Of a stretch of 64,000 bases of DNA, positions 36,375-47,159 are shown in pieces. The notes beneath the pieces were generated by a model. That model was given only the letters and a program-made list of their open reading frames with translations, did no database searches and was not told where the DNA came from. Origin of the DNA: Gentiana macrophylla (lineage: Eukaryota > Streptophyta > Magnoliopsida > Gentianales > Gentianaceae); contig CM047806.1 in NCBI GenBank assembly GCA_026214975.1, forward strand, positions 104,603,345 to 104,667,344. Reading direction: 5' to 3'. Position 1 is the stretch's first letter. Every line of letters starts with the position of its first letter. The position numbers and the translations under genes are program-made.

Positions 36375-37353
36375 TCAACCAAAATCAGAACTTAAGAAGA
36401 TCAATAGCTTAAGAAAAATTAACAATGCGAGAACCAAAGAAATTAAATTGTCTAGAAACGTACCTCGTTTGGCTCTCGATGCCATCTCCCCCCAGCCAGA
36501 AAATCTTCTTTTATCAGACTGTCGAACCATCTTCTTTTGAAAACTCCCATAAAGCTCATCCATTGGGGAGTACACAAATTGGACCGCAGAAAATTTATCC
36601 TCACAGAGTGGATAGTAATCCGGGACCAACATATCTACTATTACCAACTCTCCTAGTGGCTTTACTAAAGATGGCCAATCAATCTCTCGCTCCTCTAACT
36701 CTGTCATCTCCAAATCTTGCACTTTTTCTTTGCAAACTGAATTATCAACCTTATTCTCAACCTGAACTTCTTCAGTGATAACCTCATCATCATCCCTAAC
36801 CACCTTACATGTCTCTGCCTCTTTCACATACCTCACTAATTCAATCAATTGCCCCACCTTGTCTTGAAGATTTCTTATGGCGGAGTCAAGATACTTACCT
36901 TGAACTCCCCTGCATGTCCAACGATCGCTCTTCCAGGCTCCGGTTCAATCGTTCTAGTTGCTCATTTGATCGCCGGTGAAGTCTTCTTGTGGCATGAGGA
37001 AAAGCGATCGTATTGACTTTGATCCATCGGAGGTGAGTAGCGATTCTCTTGCCAATTGGACATTGATCGTGGTGGTGAATATGGTTGAAGCTATCAACAT
37101 GTTGAGTATGAACACCGTAATCTCGATAAGCACTAGGGTTCGTAGAACCTCGTAATATTGTGGCTCATAACTCGAATAACCAAAATTTCGATCCCGATAT
37201 GCATTAGAGCACTTATAATCCCATGAACCTTGGTTATTTTGCTGTTGATATTGAGGCTCACAGACCGAACTGTTGTTGATAAGGTTGGTAGGGGTATTGT
37301 TGTTCAGGTGAGTAATATTGATTGAAATATTGATCCATTTAAGTTCAAACTGC
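36375..37353 (-). pseudogene. broken gag-like region of H
   Basis: Starting at ATG 37353 (minus), the peptide MDQYFNQYYSPEQQYPYQPY is rich in Tyr and Gln and meets a stop after 26 residues. The next frame continues with QYQQQNNQGSWDYKCSNAY and, after another shift, QLERLNRSLEERSLDMQG, a short coiled-coil-like stretch. The frame at 36375-36857 gives an acidic part (VRDDDEVITEEVQVENKVDN), then IDWPSLVKPLGELVIVDM. This order resembles the single gag-like gene of non-autonomous Athila/Tat-like elements. At least two frameshifts are present. Confidence 0.5.
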
Positions 37354-37665
37354 AAGATTTCTGAAAACAACAATAAAACAATAAATTTTTTCTTTTTTTT
37401 TTTTTTTCGCTTTTTTTTAAACACACGATATTTAGACCCTCAAAAAGTTATGGTAGCCGAAGGCCCTAATCCCCGATTTTAGCCGGACTTACAAGATATC
37501 ACCCTCCGAAGAGGCTAAGTACCAAAGTCGTATTCAAACCGAGTTCAGACAATATCACTTCAAAGATCCATAGCTCTTATCGACATCTAAATAAACAAAG
37601 AAAATAAAAACCTAGGCCCAAGCCTTCGGTTCACTTACAAGATATCACAACAATATCACACATTT

Positions 37666-37680
37666 CCCGGCAAAGCGCCA
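37666..37680 (-). promoter_or_regulatory. primer-binding site of H
   Basis: Minus-strand TGGCGCTTTGCCGGG, five bases inside the right-hand LTR. It differs from the site of D (TGGCGCCGTTGCCGG) by small changes. Confidence 0.8.
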
Positions 37681-37685
37681 ATTTT

Positions 37686-39911
37686 TGATGAGCGAAAAAT
37701 TCACCCACTAAAAATACATTTATAAAGACTCATGAATCGTGGGTAAACTAACTCTCTAATCGGCAGAGTACCAGGTTGATTGCTAGGATAGCTACAAGAG
37801 TAACGAGGTCGTCCCAAGAGAAATGTGGTTGTGAGTACCAAAGCTAACGTGGTTCTTAGTCTAAGCGATCAAAGTTTTAGGTGGAGTTTTTATACTAATG
37901 CGAAAAATAAATTTTAACTAACGAGATTAACTAGGTGATTAAAAAGCATAGCCGAGCCATGATCCAACAAAGTTATCTCCCCACGGGAAAAACTTGATAA
38001 GGAGTGTGTTTTATCCGATTCGGTTCATATGACATTCACGGGTGTCAACTCTTTATTCTTGTGTTAGGATCTCGAACGACTCTCACTTAACCCCACACTA
38101 GGTTTATTAACCCTCCCTTTAGAGAGCTAACTCGCCTAACATGGTTGACCAGAATAAAAAGCCGCTGAAAAACCTCACAGAAAACATAGTTTTAACGTGT
38201 CACTTAGGTTGCCAATCTAACGATTAAGACTATGGTTTAGTGATTCTAATACATGTTTTATTCACCTCGTAAAAATAAGAATCTCACTTAGGCATAGTCC
38301 AGATCTATCACTTAGATTGTCAATCTAACAATCAGGACTATGATTAGTGATATCCATATCTCACATCTCACCGTAAAATATATTTATAAGCTCGATGTAA
38401 CCGTGAACAAAGTTGTCAATTTTATTCAAAGCTATTAAAATGATCAAAACAAGTTTAAAACATGAGTTTATCATAAGAACGTTTAATTTAAGCACGACAC
38501 AACTCCCATCTCGTCTCCCGAGGGTTAATTTTACCCGTTTTCACATAATTCGGCTATGTTGAGTTTAACTACTCATATTAACGAAAATAACAAAACGAAA
38601 GAAAACAAAACGAAAAAGATAACTACAGGTATATAGATATACGTATAGATATATATATATATAGATATATATATAGATATAGATATATATATAATATACG
38701 TATATATATATATATTTATACTAATTGCATAAAATAAAAGAAAGCAATAAAAACGGAAACGAAATTATATTAAAATGATAACTAGTCGGGTTATTACACC
38801 GACATTATAACGACATATATTACTACATATAGGCCCCCAAGACATTAAAAAAATAGACGGAAGAAAGATGAGAAGAAGAGGAGAAGAGGGGCAAGCGTTC
38901 ATCCGCTTCCGATCCTCTGTATATATAGGCAAATATCAAGGCCGGACGGTCTGGATGGGTGCCGGATCGGTCCGGTGTCATCATTGCAAATCCTAAGCGA
39001 TTCTATCCAAATCTTCGGATTATTTGATATATATTGGATTAAAACTTCTAAAATTCATATCTTGAGTTGTAGACCTCCAAAAATTGCAAACGAAATGCCA
39101 AAATTACGGTCTCGAGAAACTCTACAACTTTCATGAAGAACTCTTCTTCAGAAAACGTCTTCTTGAGTACCTCGTGTTCCTCCGAACGTTTTTCGACATT
39201 TTTACGAAATTGAATCAATTAGCCACTTGACCACCATTTGAGTTGTAGAAGTCCGATTGACTTGATTCAAAATCCATTGGAAAGCGTTCTTGAAGATATA
39301 CAACTTTTATGAAGGAAACTTCTTCAGAAAATGTCGTTTTGATGAGCCATTCGTATTACGAAGATATTTCGGGATTTCTACTAATCCGAATTGATTAGTC
39401 AATTGACCATAACTTGAGTTGTTGAACTCCAATTGACGTGATTCAAAGTGCGTTGGAAAGCTTATGTGAAGATCTACAACTTTCATTAAGAAGTCATCCC
39501 CTGAAAATGCCTCTAAGCTGGGTCAAATCTCCGTCGTAACAGGTTTTGGTTTTAAGTATGTAAGATAATTTGATCCATTTGAACTCGTAAGCTTGAGGCA
39601 TCTTCTTCTAATCCTCTAAACACATCTTTTAGACTCAAAACATGTCGTTACATGGAATCTTGGTCAATGTATAATCCTGCAATGAACCACCAAAATACCA
39701 AACGTAAATCCGACACGACACTCCGGTTACTAAACCGGTACAAAAACTAGTAAAAACACGATAAAAATACGATATTTTATATAATAACTACTACTAACAT
39801 ATTTAGATGAAACATAGGAATTAATGACTCGAACTGATATAAAAATACTCAAAATGATATCAGAAACGGGTTGAAAAGTTATAAAAATAACGATGAATTT
39901 TTCCGTCATCA
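37686..39911 (-). repeat. LTR of H, right (5') copy
   Basis: 2226 bp, partner of 32261-34534, with a much shorter AT-run near 38640-38716. Ends at the target duplication GATAT. Confidence 0.92.
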
Positions 39912-39916
39912 GATAT

Positions 39917-40555
39917 CAGGTCGATAGACTCCAAGTTTTCAAAGTGAGGCGGACATCAAACTTTTTTACGTAGATAATGGCTAGCCTGAGTAAGTCAACT
40001 TCAAAATTACTAAGTAAGTCTACTTCAAAGTTAAAAAGTACTAAGTAAAAGCTAAGAAAGTTTTAAATAGAATAACATTCAACTCATTCAAAAAAATGGC
40101 ACAACACACAAGTTTTTCCATGCATTAGAAAATGGCACAACTCAATCCAAGTCCAAATCCAAATCCAAATCCAAATCCAAACTACCCCAAACTCATACAC
40201 TACTAGCATCAACTCTATACAAAATGGCACAACACATGTGTTTACATAAAAATGGCACAACACAACTATCTTCAACTTCTCAAAGATCCAAATCCATACA
40301 CTACTATCATCAACTTATTAAAGATAATTTATGTACCATCTAATCATAGACTAGCTTATTTTCCACGCAAAAATGCACAACACTTAATCTACAAAATGGC
40401 ACAACACAATCTCGGTTTGAACTTGTAACTTGTTACTACTATCATCTAACCGAATCGCACCCTCCCATAAACCGAATCGAACCCTCCCATAAACCGAACC
40501 CAACCATGTACACAAATGGCACACACCTCACTATAGTTTTATCTACAATTGCATT

Positions 40556-40586
<31 letters not shown>

Positions 40587-41397
40587 CAATTTTAACTACT
40601 AACTCAAACGAAAATCGAAAATATAAACCAAAATAAACGAATCAATAACTCATTACTAATCAACTACAACTATCAAACCTAATTGTCGAACCCTCCCATA
40701 TAACCGAATCGAACCCTACCATTATAACACCGAACCGAACACTCCAATAAACCGAATCGAACCCTACCATTATAACCAAAAAGCAAAAATGCCAAATTTG
40801 AAACCGAATTAAACCTTCCTATAAACCGAATCGAACCCATTGGGATGAACCGAATCGAGCCCATTTGAAACCTTAACCCACAACATGATAACTTCAAACT
40901 TTAACACAATAACTTTAACATAACACAAGAATACTACAACTATCAACTATTAAGAACTCTTTACTAAGCATACTAAAACTATCAAGCATTACAAAACAGA
41001 AAAAAATAAAAAAATAAATAATGGAAGAAATTGACGAAAATAATAAGAAAAGATGATTCACCTTTGCTTGGGATTAAATTAGACATGTTTTTCGTTGAAA
41101 ATGGTGAAGAATCGCCAAAAATCACCCCAAATTCGCCCAAATCGCCGGGGCTATGCCAAGGAAGAAGAAAGAGACAGAATGAGCGGAAAAATTTGGAAAA
41201 GTTTGACGAAAATAAGATGAAAATTGGTTTACCTAAGTTTATGGATGAGATTAGAGGTGGTTGGTTGTTGAAAATCGTAAACAATCGCCGGAAATTTGGT
41301 GGAATCGCTGGAAATTTGGTGGAAAAACGGAGAAGAAGAAAGAATAGAGGAAAGCGGGAAAAAATGAGGCTGCTCGATTATATTATCAGGGTCTTGT
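39917..41397. other. interior of G, right of H; word repeats, no recognised gene
   Basis: The word AAAATGGCACAACACA recurs about seven times (40095-40520). A CCAAAT repeat lies at 40152-40182, an (AC)n run at 40559-40586, and CCGAATCGAACCC words recur at 40447-40860. A plus-strand frame at 41031-41429 is open for 132 codons and Lys/Arg-rich, but its DNA is an imperfect internal duplication and the product matches nothing known to me. Confidence 0.45.
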
Positions 41398-41640
41398 TTA
41401 AAGAGACGACATACTCTTTAAAGGGATGACAAAGTCGTCCCTTTAAACCCAAAAAAGTTTTGGCGGCCAAATTTTCCCCTCCAAAATTTCATAAAAATTT
41501 TGACTTTATTTTAAAGGGACGACAAAGTCGTCCCTTTAAACCCAAAAAAAGTTTTGGAGGCCAAATTTTCCCCTCCAAAATTTCATAAAAATTCTGAATT
41601 TTTGTTTATAGGGACGACAATGTCGGCCCTTTAAATAAAC
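41398..41640. repeat. inner palindrome cluster of G
   Basis: AAAGGGACGACAAAGTCGTC repeats near 41417, 41512 and 41607, with GTTTTGGNGGCCAAATTTTC and CCCTCCAAAATTTC duplicated between them. Confidence 0.85.
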
Positions 41641-41744
41641 TTTTATAAAAAAATAATTTTATGAACTCTAATATTACATTTTTTGATAAAAAACCTAAAT
41701 AATATATATAAAACAATATTTCCGTTCATAATATATATATAACG

Positions 41745-44480
41745 ATGTTTTCTTCGAAAACGATAACGATCTAACTCATTCGCTCAATAACGAACCCTTA
41801 GATTCAAATCGATTGCTCAATAACGAACCCCGAATTTCAAATCGATCGTTCAATAACGAACCCCGAATCTTAACTCATTCGCCGATATCGATCAATCGAG
41901 CCAAAGTAGATACTACTATCACAATGATCGATTAACGATAACGATCTAACTCATTATTTCGATAATGAACCCCTTAGATTCAAATCGATAGCTCGATAAC
42001 GAACCACGATCGTTAACTCATTCGCTCGATAACGATCGATCGAATCATAGTAGATTGTACTATCACAATAATCGATAGCGATCTAACTCATTCTCTCGAT
42101 AACAAACCCCGAGATTCAAATCGATCTCTTAATAACGATCCCGACTCTTAACTCCTTCACTCGATGCGATCCATCGAGACATAGTAGATAGTACTATCAC
42201 AATGATTGATAACGATCTAACTCATTCGCCGATAACGAACCCGAGATTCAAATCGATCTCTTAATAACGATCCCGGCTCTAACTCCTTCGCTCAATAACG
42301 ATCCATCGAGACATAGTAGATAGTACTATCACAATGATGGATAACGATCTAACTCATTCGCCGATAACGAACCCCGAGATTCAAATCCATCTCTTAATAT
42401 TGATCCCCAACTCTTAACTCCTTCGGCCGACAACGATCCATCAAGACATAGTAGATAGTACTATCTCAATGATCAATAACGATGTAACTCATTCGCTTGA
42501 TAATGAACCCGAGATTAAAATCGATCTCTCATTACCGATAACGATCTAACTCATTCGCTCAATAACGATCGATCGAGCCATAGTAGATACTACTATCACA
42601 ATGATCGATAACGATCTAACTCATTAATTTCGATAATCGAACCCTTAGATTCAAATCGATTGCTCGATAACGAACCCCGAGATTCAAATCGATCTCTCGA
42701 TAACGAACCACAACTGTTAACTCATTCGCTCGATAATGATCGATCGAGCCATAGTGGATAGTACTATCACAATGATCGATAACAATCTAACTCATTCGCT
42801 CGATAACGAACCCCGAGATTCAAATCGTTCTCTTAATAACGATCCCCGACTCTTAACTCCTTCGCTCGATAACGATCCATCGAGACATAGTAGATAGTAC
42901 TATCACAATGATCGATAACGATCTAACTCATTCGCTCGATAACGAACCCCGAGATTCAAATCGATCTCTTAATAACGATCCCCGACTCTTAACTCCTTCG
43001 TTCGATAACGATCCATCGAGACATAGTAGATAGTACTATCACAATGATCGATAACGATGTAACTCATTCGCTCGATAACGAACCCCGAGATTAAAATCGA
43101 TTTCTCCTTACCGATAACGATCTAACTCCTTCCCTCGATAACGATCGATCGAGCCATAATAGATAGTACTATCACAATGATCGATAACAAACTAACTCAT
43201 TCGCTCGATAATGAACCCCGAGATTCAAATTGATCTCTTAATAACGATCCCCGACTCTTACCTCCTTCGCTCGAAAACGATCGATTAAGCCATAGTAGAT
43301 ATTACTATCACAAGGATCGATAACGATCTAACTTATTCGCTCGATAATGAACCTCGAGATTCAAATCGATCTCTTAATAACGATCCCCGACTCTTAACTC
43401 CTTTGCTCGATAACGATCCATCGAGACATAGTAGATAGTACTATCACAATGATCGATAACGATTTTGCTCAATAACGAACCCCGAGATTAAAATCGATCT
43501 CTCCTTACCGATAACGATCTAAATCCTTCAATCGATAACGATCCATCGAGACATAGTAGATAGTACTATCACAATGATCGATAACGATGTAACTCATTCC
43601 CTCGATAATGAACCCGAGATTCAAATCGATCTCTTAATAACGATCCTCGACTCTTAACTCCTTCGCTCGATAACGATCGATCGAGACATAGTAGATAGTA
43701 CTATCACAATGATCGATAATGATCCAACTCATTCGCCGATAACGAACCCCGAGATTCAAATTGATCACTTAATAACGATCCCCGACTCTTAACTTCTTCG
43801 CTCAATAACGATCGATCGAGACATAGTAGATAGTACTATCACAATGATCGATAACGATCTAACTCATTCATTCGATAACGAACCCCGAGATTCAAATCGA
43901 TCTCTTAATAACGATCCCGACTCTTAACTCCTTTGCTCGATAACGATCCATCGAGACATAGTAGATAGTACTATCATAATGATCGATAACGATGTAACTC
44001 ATTCGCCGATAATGAACCCCGAGATTAAAATCGATCTCTCCTTACCGATAACGATCTAACTCATTCGCTCGATAACGATCCATCGAGACATAGTAGATAG
44101 TACTATCACAATGATCGATAACGATGTAACTCATTCGCCGTTAACGAACCCCGAGATTCAAATCGATCTCTTAATAACGATCCCGGCTCTAACTAACTCC
44201 TTCGCCGATAACGATCGATCGAGACATAGTAGATAGTACTATCACAATGATCGATAACGATCTAACTCATTCACTCGATAACGAACCCCGAGATTCAAAT
44301 CGATCTCTTAATAATGATCCCCGACTCTTAACTCCTTCGCTCTATAACGGATCTCAGGATTGAAATCGCTTAATCGATGTCGGATCTCGAGATTGAGATC
44401 AATCGCTCATTAATGAACCCCGAGATTCAAATCAATCCTCGATAACGAATCGACAATCTATAGTAGAGTATTATCGTAAT
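41745..44480. repeat. about 135-bp tandem repeat array, some 18-19 copies
   Basis: The block CATAGTAGATAGTACTATCA recurs near 41896, 42042, 42181, 42313, 42446, 42580, 42747, 42886, 43021, 43152, 43289, 43427, 43550, 43685, 43820, 43955, 44088 and 44225, with a decayed copy near 44460. Each unit contains three or four ATAACGA(A/T)C words and several TCGAT palindromes (CGATCGATCG). Some units are shortened or extended. Central units are more alike than those at the edges, as expected from unequal exchange. No frame is open across units. Confidence 0.95.
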
Positions 44481-44629
44481 CACTGTATTATCGTTCGATA
44501 AAGGAATTTTTATAAAAATAATGAATTTTATATTTTAACGCAATGTTTATTAGAATATGTATATTAGAATTTTATAAAAAAAACTGAATCTAATTTATTA
44601 ACACAACGTTTTATATTAAAAAAAATTAA

Positions 44630-45274
44630 TTTACTTTAAAGAGACGAAAATTGTCGTCCCTACAAACCCAAATTTTATAATTTCTTGTACATAACATATT
44701 ATTTTCTAAAAAATGTTTAATGGGACGACAATGTCGTCCCTTTAAACGTGAATTTTATAATAAACTGAATCTTATTTATTAACTCAACGTTTTATATTAA
44801 AAAAAATTAATTTCCTTTAGAGGGACGACAATTTTCGTCCCTACAAACCCAAATTTTATAATTTCTTGTACATAACATATTATTTTCTGAAAAAATGTTT
44901 AATGGGACGACAATGTCGTCCCTTTAGACGTGAATTTTATAATAAACTGAATCTTATTTATTAACTCAACGTTTTATATTTAAAAAAAATTATTTCCTTT
45001 AAAGGGACGACAATTGTCGTCCCTACAAACCCAAATTTTATAATTTCTTGTACACAACATATTATTTTCTGAAAAAATATTTAATGGGACGACATTGTCG
45101 TCCCTTTAAATAGTCATGTCCACGTGGAAATCCAAACTGGCATGGTGGGGTTAATATTTTATTTTTTGGGACGACATTGTCGTCCCTTTAAAGTTTCCCT
45201 CCAAAAAATCCACTCAAAACTTTGACTATATTTGAAGTCATTTAAAGGGACGACTTTGTCGTCCCTTTAAAGTT
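44630..45274. repeat. right subterminal palindrome cluster of G
   Basis: GGGACGACAATGTCGTCCC variants recur at 44640, 44722, 44820, 44907, 45003, 45087, 45168 and 45247. The first six fall in three tandem units of about 180 bp (CAACGTTTTATATT, then AATTTCTTGTACA). Confidence 0.9.
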
Positions 45275-45303
45275 TGTCTCTTCAGTTTGCAATTCTTGTA
45301 GTG
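45275..45303 (-). other. CACTA terminal inverted repeat, right end of G
   Basis: On the minus strand the end reads CACTACAAGAATTGCAAACT. CACTACAAGAA is the canonical start of plant En/Spm-type elements. The flanking TTA is followed by resumed copia F sequence. Confidence 0.85.
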
Positions 45304-47159
45304 TTAGTTTAGACAAATTCCAACTTTTTGTGTAATACTTGTGCTATTTCTGATTCACTTTTGTGGACAAAATGAAATGTTTGAAACTTTTAGACCCTAA
45401 AATCAAATTACCTGTACATAATTGTGTTCTATGCCCTTTGGCAAAACAGAAGAAATTGAAATTTCATGTCAGTACATCTTCTACTATGAGTATTTTTGAC
45501 TTGATTCATGTAGACATATGGGGTCCTAACAGTGTTCCTATTGTGGATGGTGAATATTATTTTTAATCTAGAGTAGATGATTATAATAGGTACACTTGGT
45601 TGTTTCTCATGAAATGCAAGAGTGAGGCAAATTCCCCGCTTCAATATTTTTACACTTATGTGCAAAATCATTTTGATAGGTGTGTGAAGACCATTAGGTC
45701 TGATCATGGAGGAGAGTTTGCTATGAAAACCTTTTATAGACAAAAAGGCATTGTCCACCAAAAATCTTGTGTTAGGACACCTCAATAGAAATGATTGATT
45801 GAAAGGAAGCTCCAGCACATTTTAAATGTTGCCAGGGCTTTAAAATTTCAATCCAACATCCCTTTGGATTGCTGGGGTCATTGAGTCACTCATTTTGTCC
45901 ATCTGATTAACATCATCCCCACACCCTTATTAAATAACAAGACTCATTTTGTTGTGCTACATGGAACTGAACTAGATTTTGACATGTTAAAAGTCTTTGG
46001 TTGTTTATGTTTTGTTTCTACTCCTGTTCAAGGAAGGGGAAAATTTGATGCTAGAAGTAAGCAGTCTGTATTTCTAGGTTTTGAACCTAATATTAAGGGT
46101 TACAAAGTAATGGATAATGAGACTAGGACTGTTACAGTTTCTAGAGAGGTTATATGCCATGAGAAACTTTCCCTTTCTTGGCTACTACTGTTCCTACATA
46201 TCCTTGTCTTCCCTTGCCATTATTATTTGTTGATGATAATGTTAATGTCACTTTAACTTCAACTGATGATACACAGCCAGTTGATCCAGATCCTGATCAT
46301 ACAACTATCTCATCTACTGGTACTGGTGTTGTTTCACACACCACTAACAGATCCAGCAGGACTAGATATGTTCCTTCTTACTTGAATGATTACATATGTA
46401 CTAACAATGTTAAGAGTTCTTCACCTCACTCCCTTGCTACTGTAATGTCTTATTCTAATGTTTCTTCTTATCAAAGTTTTATAAGGAAAACCAGTGAAGA
46501 TAAAGAACCTAATACATTCAATGAGGCAGTGCTAGATCCAAGATGGCAAAAAGCAATGGATTTGGATCCATAGGCTTTACAAAAAACAAATACATGGACA
46601 CTTGTTACCCCACCCAAGAATATTAAACCCATAGGTTGCAAATGGTTTTACAGGATTGGGTTCAAAAGAGAGATACAAGGCAAGGCTAGTGGCAAAAGGC
46701 TTCACACAAGCAGAAGGCATAGACTTTCTTGAAACCTTCTCACATGTGGCAAAACAGACCACCGTAAGGCTTTTAATGGCACTAGCAGCTCAAAAAGGAT
46801 GGTTGTTACACCAACTAGATGTCAACAATGCTTTTCTACATGGGGATCTTGATGAAGAGGTTTACATGAGGCCACCACCTTGTTTACAAGCATAGAGGTT
46901 AGTTTTCAAGTTAAACAGATCTTTATATGGCCTTAGACAGGCAAGTAGACAGTGGAATGCCAAATTAACCAAAAAAACTCATTGAAGATGGTTATAGACA
47001 ACCACAGAATGATCATAGTCTTTTTACCAAGGGATGTGGAGATAACTTCATAACACTACTTGTTTATGTTAATGACATTATAGTGGGCAGTCCACAGATG
47101 ACAAAAATTCAACATTTGAAGGATTTATTGCATTCAGCATTCACTATTTAAGATCTAGA
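45304..47159 (+). pseudogene. copia F integrase and reverse transcriptase remnant
   Basis: Frames read, with breaks: CPLAKQKKLKFHVSTSSTMS and FDLIHVDIWGP (integrase core, first Asp), TIRSDHGGEF (second Asp), VFGCLCFVSTPVQGRGKFD (integrase C-terminal side), CKWFYRI and [17 protein letters not shown] (reverse transcriptase start), [19 protein letters not shown] (catalytic region), SLYGLRQASRQWN, and YVNDIIVG. The catalytic YVDD box reads YVND, replacing a metal-binding Asp. Stops interrupt at 45564, 45786, 46571 and 46893, with further frameshifts. Solo LTR I interrupts it at 47159, in a segment that would read TIKDLGTLKYFLG. Confidence 0.9.

Larger units (their letters stand above)
32261..39911 (-). 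mobile_element. Ty3/gypsy (Athila/Tat-like) element H
   Basis: LTRs of 2274 bp (32261-34534) and 2226 bp (37686-39911) begin TGATGAGCGAAAAATTC and end TTCCGTCATCA. The target duplication GATAT is perfect (32256-32260 and 39912-39916). On the minus strand the primer site TGGCGCTTTGCCGGG (37680 to 37666) follows the right LTR, and the polypurine tract GCTAAGTGGGGGG lies at the other end (34550 to 34538). The 3.15-kb interior holds only a broken gag-like region and no pol, so it is non-autonomous. Most LTR difference is in microsatellite length and small indels, so it inserted rather recently. Confidence 0.92.
30891..45303. mobile_element. CACTA-like DNA element G, non-autonomous
   Basis: The right end, read inwards on the minus strand, is CACTACAAGAATTGCAAACT (45303 leftwards), the En/Spm CACTA terminus. 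Subterminal zones at both ends are packed with the palindrome GGGACGACATGTCGTCCC and variants: about 10 copies at 30908-31493 and 11 at 41398-45274. The left end CACATCTAGAAAATCGG resembles CACTACAAGAAAATCGG but has three changes. The flanks ATT and TTA do not give a 3-bp duplication, so the left limit is less secure. No TNPD-type transposase is readable. It contains the gypsy-like insertion H and a large tandem-repeat array. Confidence 0.75.

Noticed and set aside
41031..41429. 132-codon Lys/Arg-rich open frame inside G
   Set aside because: Its DNA is an imperfect internal duplication and the frame runs into the palindrome cluster. No recognisable domain.
41745..44480. CRISPR-like or centromeric satellite array
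   Set aside because: Units are contiguous without unique spacers, copy number is under twenty, and the array lies inside a transposon in a plant genome.
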